Made by a program: the position numbers and the translations under genes. A DNA stretch of 15,122 nucleotides from Deltaproteobacteria bacterium (GTDB taxonomy: Bacteria; Desulfobacterota; Binatia; UBA9968), in contig JACPFE010000212.1 of the NCBI GenBank assembly GCA_016183145.1, positions 1 through 15,122 of the forward strand, given 5' to 3'. The stretch's first letter is position 1. Each line of letters opens with the position of its first letter. This document shows positions 1 to 9,338 of this stretch, one piece after another. The notes under the pieces were generated by a model. The model was not told where the DNA came from, ran no database searches, and saw only the letters and a program-made list of their open reading frames with translations.

Positions 1-181
1 AGGAGCGGCCCGATTCCTCGCTCGGCAGCGCCACCGTATCATGAAGCACCCTGGCCATGGCGCGTCCCAAGTTGAGCGCCATCTCGGAAGTCATCGGATC
101 TTGGTTGGCGGTGCCGCGCACGCCGTCGGTGCCGAAGAGGTGACGTACCGGTTTCTTGTTTTTGGCTTGCCCTTGGCCCAT
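1..181 (-). CDS. glmM: Phosphoglucosamine mutase, N-terminal fragment (cut by window edge)
   Basis: The first 60 codons are visible, reading leftward from an ATG at 181-179 preceded by AGGAG (CTCCT at 190-194 on the plus strand). After a short basic extension (MGQGQAKNKKPVRH) comes LFGTDGVRGTAN, the N-terminal signature of GlmM, which converts glucosamine-6-phosphate to glucosamine-1-phosphate for UDP-GlcNAc and peptidoglycan synthesis in the cytoplasm. The phosphoserine active site (near residue 100 in the family) lies beyond the window. It is the last visible gene of the cdaA-cdaR-glmM trio, 26 bases after cdaR. In Firmicutes GlmM binds CdaA and lowers cyclic di-AMP synthesis, so the linkage is functionally meaningful. 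Seen: start, RBS, signature. Known: reaction. Inferred: co-transcription. Confidence 0.93.
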   Translation of the reverse strand, partial: MGQGQAKNKKPVRHLFGTDGVRGTANQDPMTSEMALNLGRAMARVLHDTVALPSEESGRS

Positions 182-207
182 GGTGTTAACTCCTATGCTT
201 GATTGAC

Positions 208-1137
208 TTACGCCGCAGGCTTTGTGATCCGGACTCTAAATCGCTGCGGCTTTTGCTCGATGATTTTGATGCCGCTCGGCAAATTGAGAGCCAATGCAAC
301 GCTGTGTTCCCCCACTCCCAATCCTTTGAGATTCAAATAAACCTGGTCGGCGCCCAATCGAAGATTTTCAAGAGCGCGCTTTGAGCCGGATAGCCGCAAA
401 TAAACCGACTGCGGTTTCACGCTGTACATTCCGTTAAAGTCCTTCGCCCGCACGTCGATGTTCCTGAATTCCCTTTGCAGCTCTTCCTCGACCACTTGGA
501 CGGTGATATCGACCTGGTCCGGAAAAAAAGCAAACGGCTTGCCGTCCGTCGAGAGCCGCACCTTGCGTTTAAATCCGCTGCGGGACTCCTCGATATCCAC
601 CGGGACCGTCTCCACCGACGCCAAGCGTCGCACGTCGTCCGCCGGGCCCTCCACCGCGACATTTTCCGGCAGCACCGTTGTCTCTGAAATCTTGAAACCA
701 TCGGACGGTTTGCCGGAGAAGCGCACGGTCACCGGCAGAGTTCTCTTACTCACCGGCTCCAGTCTTAACTGGACCACCGGTGGCGTGATTCGAGAAACCG
801 TGACGCCCCGCGGAATGTTGAAAGAACCGGAACCCAGCGGATAACTCGCTGAACCGGACTTGGCGCCTTTTAGGTCCAGCGACAGTTTCAAATCATCGGA
901 ATCGATGGTGGAAACCAAAGTCCGCGGGCCGTTCAAACGCAACACGACGTAGTCCACGCGGTTATCCATTACCATTAAGTCCGAAGGAATATTGCGAAAC
1001 TCCACCGGGACTTCGACGGCGCGCTCGACACCCCGACGGCCGCCGTACCAAAGCCCTAAGGCAATCACCAAGGCAAGCACTTTGAGCCCGAAGTTGCTGC
1101 CTGCCAGCGAAACGATTTTTTCCCAGAGCCGTTTCAC
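208..1137 (-). CDS. cdaR: CdaR-like YbbR-domain protein, regulator of the diadenylate cyclase
   Basis: 309 residues. One N-terminal membrane segment (about residues 16-32, FGLKVLALVIALGLWYGG) is followed by an extracytoplasmic part with roughly three YbbR repeats (about 38-128, 130-215 and 218-306), each ending in a beta-rich stretch such as VVQLRLEP or RFRVRI. YbbR/CdaR proteins sit beside CdaA and modulate its activity from the outer face of the membrane. The start is GTG at 1137-1135, overlapping the cdaA stop as GTGA, so translational coupling is likely. The gene lies between cdaA and glmM, the standard order of this module. Sequence conservation in the family is low, so the name rests on the membrane anchor, repeats and context together. 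Confidence 0.88.
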   Translation of the reverse strand: MKRLWEKIVSLAGSNFGLKVLALVIALGLWYGGRRGVERAVEVPVEFRNIPSDLMVMDNRVDYVVLRLNGPRTLVSTIDSDDLKLSLDLKGAKSGSASYPLGSGSFNIPRGVTVSRITPPVVQLRLEPVSKRTLPVTVRFSGKPSDGFKISETTVLPENVAVEGPADDVRRLASVETVPVDIEESRSGFKRKVRLSTDGKPFAFFPDQVDITVQVVEEELQREFRNIDVRAKDFNGMYSVKPQSVYLRLSGSKRALENLRLGADQVYLNLKGLGVGEHSVALALNLPSGIKIIEQKPQRFRVRITKPAA

Positions 1138-1892
1138 GATTTAACCAATCCCTCGAGGGCGGCGCGGAGTCTTGGACCATCGATATTTTCGGTCACGTTG
1201 CCGCTGACGACCAGCGCGATGGTCCCTTCCTGTTCCGAGATCACGATCGCCACCGCGTCGGTTTCCTCCGTGACCCCGAGGGCCGCCCGGTGGCGGGTTC
1301 CCCAACTCTTCTTTAAATTCGGGGCGGTGCTCAGCGGCAGCAAACAGCGCACCGCCGTGACTCTGCCCTTTTGGATCACCAGCGCCCCGTCATGAATCGG
1401 CGAATTGGGCAGAAACACGCTTTCCAGGAGCTCCCGGCTGACCCGCGCGTCCAGGCGCGTGCCGATCTCCATGTATTCGTTCAAGCCCACTTCGCGTTGT
1501 AACACGATCAGGCCGCCGACTTTTTTTCGCGCCAGCGCCTCGGCCGCCTCGACGACCTCCTCGATGATATCCCCGCGCGCTTGGACCATGCGTTCGGCGG
1601 CGCCGAACAGCGGCGCCGTCCCCACTTGGGTGAGCGCCCGGCGGATGTCGCTCTGGAAAATAACGATGACGACTAAAATGATCGAACCGAGGAAGTTGTC
1701 GATGATCCAATTGAGCGTAAGCAAGCCTAAAACCCGCGACGAGATATAGGCCAACAGGATCACCGCCAGGCCGACGATCATCTGCATGGCGCGGCTGCCG
1801 CGCACGATTTGCAACAGCCGGTAGACCAGGAACGTGATGATCCCGATATCGACGAAGTCCTGCCAGCGCAGTTGACCGACCATTTCCAGCAT
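1134..1892 (-). CDS. cdaA: Diadenylate cyclase, CdaA type (cyclic di-AMP synthase)
   Basis: 252 residues, typical of CdaA/DacA. Three hydrophobic segments occupy about residues 14-31, 37-55 and 60-80, followed by a short linker and the cytoplasmic DAC domain. Both catalytic motifs are intact: DGA at 168-170 (SPIHDGALVI) and RHR at 200-202 (GTRHRAALGV). The enzyme condenses two ATP into cyclic di-AMP, a second messenger for potassium and osmotic balance and wall homeostasis. The start ATG (1892-1890) lies 13 bases after the folP stop. A second ATG three codons on is possible, and neither has a strong Shine-Dalgarno sequence (the closest is AGGG about 8 bases upstream, with GGGGGAG farther away inside the end of folP). 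It overlaps cdaR by four bases. Confidence 0.95.
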   Translation of the reverse strand: MLEMVGQLRWQDFVDIGIITFLVYRLLQIVRGSRAMQMIVGLAVILLAYISSRVLGLLTLNWIIDNFLGSIILVVIVIFQSDIRRALTQVGTAPLFGAAERMVQARGDIIEEVVEAAEALARKKVGGLIVLQREVGLNEYMEIGTRLDARVSRELLESVFLPNSPIHDGALVIQKGRVTAVRCLLPLSTAPNLKKSWGTRHRAALGVTEETDAVAIVISEQEGTIALVVSGNVTENIDGPRLRAALEGLVKS

Positions 1893-1905
1893 GAGCGCGC
1901 CCTTG

Positions 1906-2817
1906 CTACTCCCCCGCGCCGAACCGAATCGCGTCGGCGACGCGCACGGCCTTCCAGGTCTCTTTCACGTCATGCGCCCGGATGATGTTTACGCCCGCCA
2001 GCACCGCCGCCGCCGCCGCCGCCAGGCTCCCCTCCAGACGCTCGCCGGGTTCAGCTCCCAAAATCTTGCCGATGAATGTCTTCCGCGACGCGCCCACGAG
2101 CAACGGCTGCCCGAGGCTGGCCAGCGCCGGCAAGCCGCGCAGCAGAGCCAGATTATGTTCCAGCGTTTTGCCGAAGCCGAGGCCGGGATCGATGATGATC
2201 TTGTCCCGCTCGACCCCTCGCTCCACCGCGTACTGAATCCTGAGCGCGAGAAAAGCCTCGACCTCGCGCACGACATCGTCATAGCGCGGCGCCGCTTGCA
2301 TCGTGCGCGGCGAGCCCTGCATATGCATCAACACGACGGGCACTTTTTCGGCGGCAACCAGTCCGACCATTTCGGGATCGAAGCGCAGCGCGCTGATGTC
2401 GTTGACGATGTCGGCGCCTTGCGCCAACGCCCCCCGGGCCACTCGCGATTTGTAAGTATCGATGGAAATCGGCACCCGTATTTCTCGGCGCAGGCCGCGG
2501 ATCACCGGCAGCACCCGCTCCAACTCCTCCTCCGCGGAAACGGGCCGAGCGCCCGGCCGGGTCGATTCGCCGCCGATGTCGATCACATCCGCGCCGGCCC
2601 CCGCCATCTCGATCCCGTCGGCGATGGCCTTGCCCGGATCGAGCCGCCGCCCGCCGTCGTAAAATGAATCCGGCGTCACATTGAGAATGGCCATGATCGC
2701 AGTGCGCCGCGAAAAGTCGAGTCTCCCGTGGCGCGTTGGGAGATACCCGGTCGCTGTGCCGTTCGCGGCGGCGCGGCCACAAGCGAGACTCGAATCTGCC
2801 GGATTAAGATCGATCAT
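1906..2817 (-). CDS. folP: Dihydropteroate synthase
   Basis: 303 residues; the usual length is 270-290, and the excess is a 35-40 residue N-terminal lead. It joins p-aminobenzoate to dihydropterin pyrophosphate in folate synthesis and is the sulfonamide target. Motifs in order: ILNVTPDSFYDGG (44-56), IGGESTRPGA (81-90), ISID (117-120), IVNDIS (137-142), IIIDPGLGFGK (207-217), GASRK (242-246) and RAHD near 286. All pterin-, pyrophosphate- and pABA-binding loops are present, so it should be active. The ATG at 2817 has a weak GAAGG about 11 bases upstream. There is no good internal start before the NVTPDSF motif except the M just ahead of it, which would cut away the first strand. It lies between ftsH (167-base gap) and cdaA (13-base gap). 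Confidence 0.95.
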   Translation of the reverse strand: MIDLNPADSSLACGRAAANGTATGYLPTRHGRLDFSRRTAIMAILNVTPDSFYDGGRRLDPGKAIADGIEMAGAGADVIDIGGESTRPGARPVSAEEELERVLPVIRGLRREIRVPISIDTYKSRVARGALAQGADIVNDISALRFDPEMVGLVAAEKVPVVLMHMQGSPRTMQAAPRYDDVVREVEAFLALRIQYAVERGVERDKIIIDPGLGFGKTLEHNLALLRGLPALASLGQPLLVGASRKTFIGKILGAEPGERLEGSLAAAAAAVLAGVNIIRAHDVKETWKAVRVADAIRFGAGE

Positions 2818-2984
2818 GAACCAACCTTCACTTAAAAGACGACCCGCACTTCGCCAACAGAAGATGGGGAACGGCAGAGCAGCTTCGGTTCTTCACGCGC
2901 GCAGGGTCCCTCGTGCGACGAGAAACATTTTTGAATTGGAATGCGGAGAGTGGAAGGACGAGCCGGACCCCGGTGAGCGTCAGC
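2818..2984. other. Spacer between ftsH and folP
   Basis: 167 bases without a supported gene. It is the longest gap inside the housekeeping cluster. I see no convincing hairpin followed by a T-run on the minus strand and no clear paired promoter boxes, so whether folP onward is a separate transcription unit cannot be decided from sequence. The plus-strand frames open here are reading-frame shadows of ftsH and folP that run through the gap. Confidence 0.5.
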
Positions 2985-4832
<1,848 letters not shown>

Positions 4833-4838
4833 CGAGAT

Positions 4839-4843
4839 CCTCC
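4839..4843 (-). promoter_or_regulatory. Ribosome binding site fixing the TTG start of ftsH
   Basis: GGAGG on the minus strand (CCTCC on the plus), six bases before the TTG at 4832. No ATG or GTG nearby keeps the first membrane helix, so this site decides the start. Confidence 0.75.
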
Positions 4844-4906
4844 GGATTGTGAGAACTTAAAAAAGCTTAACACACGCAAACACTTCGATCAACATCATAA
4901 TCCACC

Positions 4907-6337
4907 CTAACAATTCCCAGGAATCACTCGAAGTCGCAAGATTTCCGCCGTTGCCGGGCCGATCTTGGCCGCCTCGCTTCTTCCGTGACCGGGAATCCAA
5001 AGGATCTCGTCGCCGGCCAACAGCAACGGCAACGTGGCGCGCACCGATAAAGGGATTTTTTTTTCGCTAAACAGGTCCTTTACCTTCTTATGCCCCGCCA
5101 GTCCCAACGGCTGGAACCGGTCGCCGCGGCGAAAATTGCGCAGGGTTAACGTCTGCGGCAACAGCGCCGTGTCGAACACTGCTTCCGACAAGCTGTCGGG
5201 CAAATTGGCAAGTGGCGCCGCCATCCGTTCGCTGTCGATCGTCACCCCAGCCTCCGGGATGCCCAATGGAGTTCCGATCCGCAATTCATAGCTGTAACAA
5301 GCCGCCCGTTTCCACTTCCGATTGCGTTTCACGAGCCGCAGCACTTGGTACTCTTTGACCAACTGCAAGCCGCCGGGAATAGCAAGACGGCCCTGCGGCG
5401 GCCCAGTTGCGATAAGCTCCAGCAGTGCGGCGATATGAGCGAAATCGACTCCGAGCAGATGGCCACGAGCCTCTTCGATCCAAAGACGAAGAATCCGTCT
5501 TTGCAGCGCCGCCGGCTGTTCGAGAAACAATTCCCGGTCCAGACCGTCGGCACGACGAATCCGGTCAAGCTCTCGCCTGGCGAGGACCTCCAAGACCCAA
5601 TCATCGTCGCGCAAAAGCTCCGCCTGGTGAGCCAAGCGAGTGGAAAATCCCGGATCGCTCCGTTCCTTTAGCTTGGGAATCAGCTCCGAGCGAATCCAGT
5701 TGCGCAGCAGCCGGGTATCTTGGTTGGTTCGATCTACGCGATACGCGAGCCGTTTTGCATTCAAGAAATCGATAATCTCCGCCTTGGAAACAGCGAGCAA
5801 CGGACGCACGACCGCGATGCTCTCATCGGCAAACCATCCCTCCGGTTGGAAGTGATGAATCGGCTCCATCCCGCCCAGCCCCTTCATGCCGCTGCCGCGT
5901 AGGAACCACATCAGCACCGTCTCCGCCTGATCGTCCTGGGTGTGCGCCGTCGCCACTTTGCCGAGGTTGCGTTCGCGGACAACCGCCGCGAAGAACCGAT
6001 AACGTTCTTTGCGCGCCAGCGCCTCCAGGTTGCCCCTGCCCGCTTCCGACTTCATCCGAGGAAGATTGATTTTCTTGAGATGGAACGGGAGCGCCAACCG
6101 CTTCGCCAGCTCAGCCACAAAGCGCGCGTCTTCCTCCGCCTCCGCGCCACGGATTCCATGTTGTAAATGCGCGACTTCCAAATGCAAGCTAAACTCGTTC
6201 TGGAGTTCGTGCAGAACATGGAGCAACGCAACCGAATCCGGCCCGCCGGAGACGGCGACCAGGATACGATCGCCCTCGGAAAGCAGCCCGTGCTCCTTTG
6301 AATAGCCCCCAATCCTGTTTGCCAGACCCATGCCCAT
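4907..6337 (-). CDS. tilS: tRNA(Ile)-lysidine synthase
   Basis: TilS attaches lysine to C34 of the CAU-anticodon tRNA-Ile so that it reads AUA. The N-terminal PP-loop ATP pyrophosphatase motif is ILVAVSGGPDSVALL (SGGPDS at residues 30-35 from the ATG used here), followed by ATAHTQDDQAET, the usual second nucleotide-site motif. A middle TilS domain follows, then the C-terminal TilS_C domain (RRGDRFQPLGLAGHKKVKDL, then KIPLSVRATLPLLLAGDEILWIPG). About 476 residues, full length. The reading frame is open to a TTG at 6373, which would add 12 residues (488 in all); neither start has a good Shine-Dalgarno, and I prefer the ATG at 6337 because its N-terminus matches the family length. It is the first gene of the minus-strand cluster, 74 bases before ftsH, the classic tilS-ftsH pairing. 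Confidence 0.93.
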   Translation of the reverse strand: MGMGLANRIGGYSKEHGLLSEGDRILVAVSGGPDSVALLHVLHELQNEFSLHLEVAHLQHGIRGAEAEEDARFVAELAKRLALPFHLKKINLPRMKSEAGRGNLEALARKERYRFFAAVVRERNLGKVATAHTQDDQAETVLMWFLRGSGMKGLGGMEPIHHFQPEGWFADESIAVVRPLLAVSKAEIIDFLNAKRLAYRVDRTNQDTRLLRNWIRSELIPKLKERSDPGFSTRLAHQAELLRDDDWVLEVLARRELDRIRRADGLDRELFLEQPAALQRRILRLWIEEARGHLLGVDFAHIAALLELIATGPPQGRLAIPGGLQLVKEYQVLRLVKRNRKWKRAACYSYELRIGTPLGIPEAGVTIDSERMAAPLANLPDSLSEAVFDTALLPQTLTLRNFRRGDRFQPLGLAGHKKVKDLFSEKKIPLSVRATLPLLLAGDEILWIPGHGRSEAAKIGPATAEILRLRVIPGNC

Positions 6338-6533
6338 GTCGGAAATACTGATAGCTTTTCCCGCGCAAAGCAATATCGAGAGCCAAAGACACGACTGGTA
6401 GCCGTTCAGTTGAAGCGATCCACCAGGCGCTCAAGGAAAAAAAAGTAATTTGTTTCTGCTTGACACGACCCTTCAGCTTTGAGAGCTTCGTCTCCTAGTG
6501 TAGTGTCTCTTAAATCTACGTAATTATTTCAAA

Positions 6534-6615
6534 CGTCATTGCGGCCACGCTGGCGATAGCTAGCGCGAGCCGGAATCCAGGGAAGCTAGGTTCCCGCTTC
6601 CGCGGGAACGACGCA
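6534..6615. repeat. Palindromic intergenic repeat (CGTCATT-type)
   Basis: The outer ends are roughly inverted (CGTCATT at 6534-6540 and AACGACG at about 6607-6613). The right half is a perfect hairpin, GTTCCCGC / GCGGGAAC (6590-6597 and 6602-6609), with a TTCC loop, preceded by GGAATCCAGGG. This resembles the short dispersed CGTCATTCCCGC...GGAATCCA elements common in proteobacterial-type genomes. There is no T-run after the hairpin, so a terminator is unlikely. Family membership is inference from the shared words. Confidence 0.6.
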
Positions 6616-6630
6616 GGGGGCACTTTTCGG

Positions 6631-6678
6631 ACGAACACAGTTCGTATTCTGAGAAAAGCCCCGGACGTAAGGCCGGGG
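6631..6678 (+). promoter_or_regulatory. Two tandem hairpins in the 5' leader of the binding-protein gene
   Basis: Hairpin 1 is ACGAAC / GTTCGT (6631-6636, 6640-6645). Hairpin 2 is CCCCGG / CCGGGG (6659-6664, 6673-6678) with loop ACGTAAGG. They end 18 bases before the GGAGG of the next gene. I could not match them to a known riboswitch: the loop is not the ACGR tetraloop of the guanidine-II class. A structural leader or mRNA-stability role is possible. Confidence 0.35.
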
Positions 6679-6695
6679 AAATTTACTTCGCTATC

Positions 6696-6700
6696 GGAGG
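6696..6700 (+). promoter_or_regulatory. Ribosome binding site choosing ATG 6709 over GTG 6700
   Basis: GGAGG ends at 6700 and overlaps the in-frame GTG there. The ATG at 6709 is eight bases downstream, the ideal spacing, so it is the real start. Confidence 0.75.
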
Positions 6701-6708
6701 TGACCACG

Positions 6709-7701
6709 ATGACAAAGATCATTCGAAGCGCTGTTTCCTTGTTGGTTTTCCTGGCGTCGATCGCTACCACGTTCAAAAGCGCCACGGCGGCCGAAAGATC
6801 CGCCAAGTTCGCTCCCGTGCGCATTGCCTATGTTTCGCGCAGCATACTGGACATGCCCTTTATCATCGCCCGCGACAGAGGTTTTTTTCGCGAAGAAGGC
6901 TTGGAGCCCGAGCTGATTTTTATGAAGGCGATCCAGACGGTGCAGGCGATGCTCGCCGGCGGGGTCGATTTCGGCACCGCGACCGGAACCGGCATCAGCG
7001 CCGCCGTCAACGGCGCCGACGTCAGGGTGATCTTCGCTTTGAGCGACAAGCCCTCCTTCGATATGGTCGCCCTGCCGAGCATCACCAGTGTGCAACAATT
7101 ACGGGGCAAGAAGATCGGCACCTCGGCGGTCGGCTCGCTGACCGAAATTCTCGCTCGGCAAATTCTGATCGCCAACAAGATCCCGCTCGAAACCGTCACT
7201 TTTCTTCCTCTGGGTACGAGCGACATCACCTACATAGCGTTGAAAGCCGGCACCATCGACGCCACGATGTTGCAGATTCCGCAAAACTTTCTCGCCGTGG
7301 ACGAGGGATTTCGCAAGATCGCGTCCGGCGCCGACGTCTACCGCGCCGTGCAAGGCGGGCTGACGACGACCAAAGCCATGATTAACGAACGCCCCGATCT
7401 GGTTATCAAAACCATTCGAGCGACGCAGCGAGCACTGCGCTTGATTCGAAACGATAAGAGATTCGCCATTGAGTTCATCAAGGGTCCTTATCTTGACCTG
7501 GGCAAGGACCGCGACAAGTACGCCGACCGAGTTTACGACGCCGCCGTGCACTACTATCTCGCTTCCGGCGCGGTCGACGAAAAGTTGCAGCGCGAGATGA
7601 TCGCCACAGCCGCCCAGCGGGTTAAAATTACCAACCTGCCGCCGCCGGAGCGGGTCTTCGATCTCAGCTTCGCGCAAAAGGTTGCGGACACGCTGCGATG
7701 A
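6709..7701 (+). CDS. SsuA/THI5-like (NMT1) ABC transporter substrate-binding protein
   Basis: 330 residues from the ATG chosen by its GGAGG. An N-terminal signal peptide (basic MTKIIRS, hydrophobic core to about residue 20, likely cut after SATAA) sends it to the periplasm; there is no lipobox cysteine. The mature protein has the NMT1/THI5 pattern: PVRIAYVSRSILDMPFIIA, then RGFFREEGLEPELIFM, then AMLAGGVDFGTATGTG near residue 90, then LRGKKIGTSAVGS. Members bind small molecules (alkanesulfonates, pyrimidine precursors, aromatic acids) for ABC uptake. No ATPase or permease gene is in this window, so it is an orphan here. It starts the plus-strand accessory region and is 211 bases before the MetE-like gene. 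The ligand cannot be predicted. Confidence 0.88.
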   Translation: MTKIIRSAVSLLVFLASIATTFKSATAAERSAKFAPVRIAYVSRSILDMPFIIARDRGFFREEGLEPELIFMKAIQTVQAMLAGGVDFGTATGTGISAAVNGADVRVIFALSDKPSFDMVALPSITSVQQLRGKKIGTSAVGSLTEILARQILIANKIPLETVTFLPLGTSDITYIALKAGTIDATMLQIPQNFLAVDEGFRKIASGADVYRAVQGGLTTTKAMINERPDLVIKTIRATQRALRLIRNDKRFAIEFIKGPYLDLGKDRDKYADRVYDAAVHYYLASGAVDEKLQREMIATAAQRVKITNLPPPERVFDLSFAQKVADTLR

Positions 7702-7742
7702 TCGCTACGTTGTCGGACGAAGCTCGACGCGAACATCCTGCT

Positions 7743-7846
7743 CCTTCCCCCTTGACGGGGGAAGGCTGGGATAGGGGTGATTCGTTCGCCAATGGTCGTC
7801 GCGTGCGCGTCACCTCCTCTTTCATTCTCCCCCCTCAAGGGGGAGA
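7743..7846. repeat. Foldback element, twin-hairpin C-run/G-run type
   Basis: Two perfect hairpins bound the element: CCTTCCCCC / GGGGGAAGG (7743-7751, 7757-7765) and TCTCCCCC / GGGGGAGA (7826-7833, 7839-7846). Between them GGGGTGA (7774-7780) and TCACCTCCT (7810-7818) can pair loosely, giving a cloverleaf-like fold. The architecture matches the element at 11462-11554. It fills the spacer between the binding protein and the MetE-like gene. The second hairpin is followed by AAAAAGG, not a T-run. Confidence 0.75.
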
Positions 7847-7912
7847 AAAAGGACGTCTAAAGAAGTCAGTGAAACGAAGGCGCGCTGTGGACAGTTTTAA
7901 CCAGGAGGTTAC

Positions 7913-9064
7913 ATGAAGTACAGCAGTGATCGTATATTGACGACGCACGCCGGCGCTTTGCCCCAGCCGCCTGACTTGAAAGAGATGCACAACGCGCAGG
8001 TCGCGGGCAGACCGGTTGACGGAATTGCCTTTGCCAAGCGCGTGCGCGAAGCGGTCGCCGAAGTCGTCAAGAAGCAAATCGCCTGTGGCCTCGACATCAT
8101 CAACGACGGCGAGGTCGGAAAGTCCAACTTTTCCCGCTATGCGCGCGAGCGTCTGAGCGGATTCGCCGAGCGCGACGCCAAACCGGACGATCGGGTCTCG
8201 ACCATCTTCGCCCGCGACATGGTCGAGTTCGGCGATTACTTCCGCAGCAGATCGAGCCATCGCGGCGACAACGTCAAGCGCGTGTTCTGCAACGGCCCGC
8301 TCAAATATGTCGGCCAAGCAGCGCTAAAGGCGGAGATCAAGGACTTCAAAGCTGGACTCCAAGGTCAAAAGTATGAAGAGGCCTTTCTACCCGCCATCGC
8401 CCCCGGCACCATCGAGCACTGGATGAAAAACGATTGCTATCCAAACGACGAGGCTTACCTGGTCGCCATCGCCGACGCCATGCACGAGGAATATAAGGCG
8501 ATCGTCGAGGCCGGCTTCCTGCTTCAAATCGACGATCCCGATCTGCCCGACGGCTGGCAGTTCATGTCGCAGATGAGCGTTCCGGAATATCGCAAATACG
8601 CCGAGCTGCGCGTCGATGCGCTCAACCACGGCCTCAGAGACATTCCCGCTGATTGCGTCCGTTTTCACACCTGTTGGGGCAGCTATCATGGCCCGCACAA
8701 GTACGATATTCCACTGCGCGACATTATCGACCTGATCTTGAAAGTGAAAGCCGACACGATTTCCATCGAAGCGGCCAACCCGCGCCACGAGCATGAGTGG
8801 CGCGTGTGGGAAGAAGTTAAACTTCCTACCGGCAAAGTACTCGTTCCCGGCGTCGTCGGCCATGCGACGGATATCGTCGAGCATCCTCAGTCGATCGCCG
8901 ACCGGCTGGTGCGCTACGCCAAAATTATCGGGCGCGAAAACGTCATGGCCGGCACCGACTGCGGCCTTGGCCCTCGGGTCGGCGATGCGCAAATCGCCTG
9001 GGCAAAATTCGAAGCGATGGCCGAAGGCGCCCGCCTCGCCACGAAACAGCTTTGGGGCCGCTAA
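7913..9064 (+). CDS. MetE C-terminal-domain-like zinc methyltransferase (cobalamin-independent methionine synthase II family)
   Basis: 383 residues, half the length of true MetE (about 750), and corresponding only to its catalytic barrel. All zinc ligands can be placed: His252 and Cys254 (FHTCWG), Glu286 (TISIEAANP) and Cys350 (MAGTDCGLG, matching NPDCGLK in MetE). The substrate-side motif LQIDDPDLPD (204-213) replaces the QIDEPAL of MetE. The start ILTTHAGALPQP is the usual opening of these stand-alone proteins. True MetE transfers a methyl group from methyltetrahydrofolate to homocysteine; stand-alone relatives include epoxyalkane:coenzyme M transferases, so another thiol or methyl donor is possible. 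The ATG has AGGAGG four bases upstream (7903-7908). Neighbours are transport genes, not methionine genes, which argues against a core methionine role. Confidence 0.85.
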   Translation: MKYSSDRILTTHAGALPQPPDLKEMHNAQVAGRPVDGIAFAKRVREAVAEVVKKQIACGLDIINDGEVGKSNFSRYARERLSGFAERDAKPDDRVSTIFARDMVEFGDYFRSRSSHRGDNVKRVFCNGPLKYVGQAALKAEIKDFKAGLQGQKYEEAFLPAIAPGTIEHWMKNDCYPNDEAYLVAIADAMHEEYKAIVEAGFLLQIDDPDLPDGWQFMSQMSVPEYRKYAELRVDALNHGLRDIPADCVRFHTCWGSYHGPHKYDIPLRDIIDLILKVKADTISIEAANPRHEHEWRVWEEVKLPTGKVLVPGVVGHATDIVEHPQSIADRLVRYAKIIGRENVMAGTDCGLGPRVGDAQIAWAKFEAMAEGARLATKQLWGR

Positions 9065-9120
9065 AGGCATCGGCGTCCGTACGCGTGCGGCGAGGCCGCA
9101 ACCAAAGCAGCAATCCTTGT

Positions 9121-9208
9121 TTCACCGCAGAGGCACAGAGATCGCAGAGTTCGGAGTATCTTATAATCGAAAACTCTTTCCTCCGCGTCCTCAGCGCCTC
9201 CGCGGTGA
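9121..9208. repeat. Foldback element, CACCGCAGAGGC type
   Basis: The left arm (9122-9149), starting TCACCGCAGAGGC, pairs with the right arm (9174-9208), ending GCCTCCGCGGTGA; the outer 13 bases differ at one position. The centre is an AT-rich loop around TCTTATAATCG. It resembles the widespread intergenic CACCGCAGAGGCACAGAG repeat. It occupies most of the 274-base gap (9065-9338) before tctB; the rest of the gap shows only a TACAAT hexamer at 9322-9327 without a matching -35 box. Confidence 0.75.
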
Positions 9209-9338
9209 GTTCCCTTCCGGATCGTGTACCCGCTAGAACATTTGTGCGAGCCGGGAGAAATGAGGGCATCGCAGCTCGCAACATTTCAAAAAATTCTCTG
9301 GCGGCGCCGCTGACATCTTGCTACAATCCTTCCCCACG

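Larger units (their letters stand above)
6338..6708. other. Divergent intergenic region between housekeeping and accessory halves
   Basis: About 370 bases between divergent tilS and the plus-strand binding protein, where the promoters of both should lie. It contains an A8 run (6436-6443), a TTGACA hexamer at 6460-6465 with no matching -10 box at 16-18 bases, an AT-rich stretch (6511-6533), the palindromic repeat at 6534-6615 and two hairpins (6631-6645, 6659-6678). No small ORF is supported. Confidence 0.5.

Noticed and set aside
1891..2667. Long plus-strand frames opposite folP, and similar ones opposite ftsH (2913-3953, 4026-4820)
   Set aside because: These are antisense shadows of high-GC coding sequence; they have no RBS or family motifs, while the minus-strand frames have complete catalytic motifs.
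6460..6465. TTGACA as a -35 box for the plus-strand gene
   Set aside because: No -10-like hexamer lies 16-18 bases downstream.
6590..6609. The GTTCCCGC hairpin as a transcription terminator
   Set aside because: No T-run follows on either strand and it belongs to a larger palindromic repeat.
6659..6678. Guanidine-II (mini-ykkC) riboswitch hairpin
   Set aside because: The paired hairpins are suggestive, but the loops are not ACGR tetraloops and the flanking consensus is absent.
7698..7916. A 72-codon frame whose ATG overlaps the stop of the binding-protein gene as ATGA
   Set aside because: It runs through the twin-hairpin repeat, and its product (SPLTGEGWD, ILPPQGGE) is the usual false translation of such repeats; the last codons overlap the RBS and start of the MetE-like gene.
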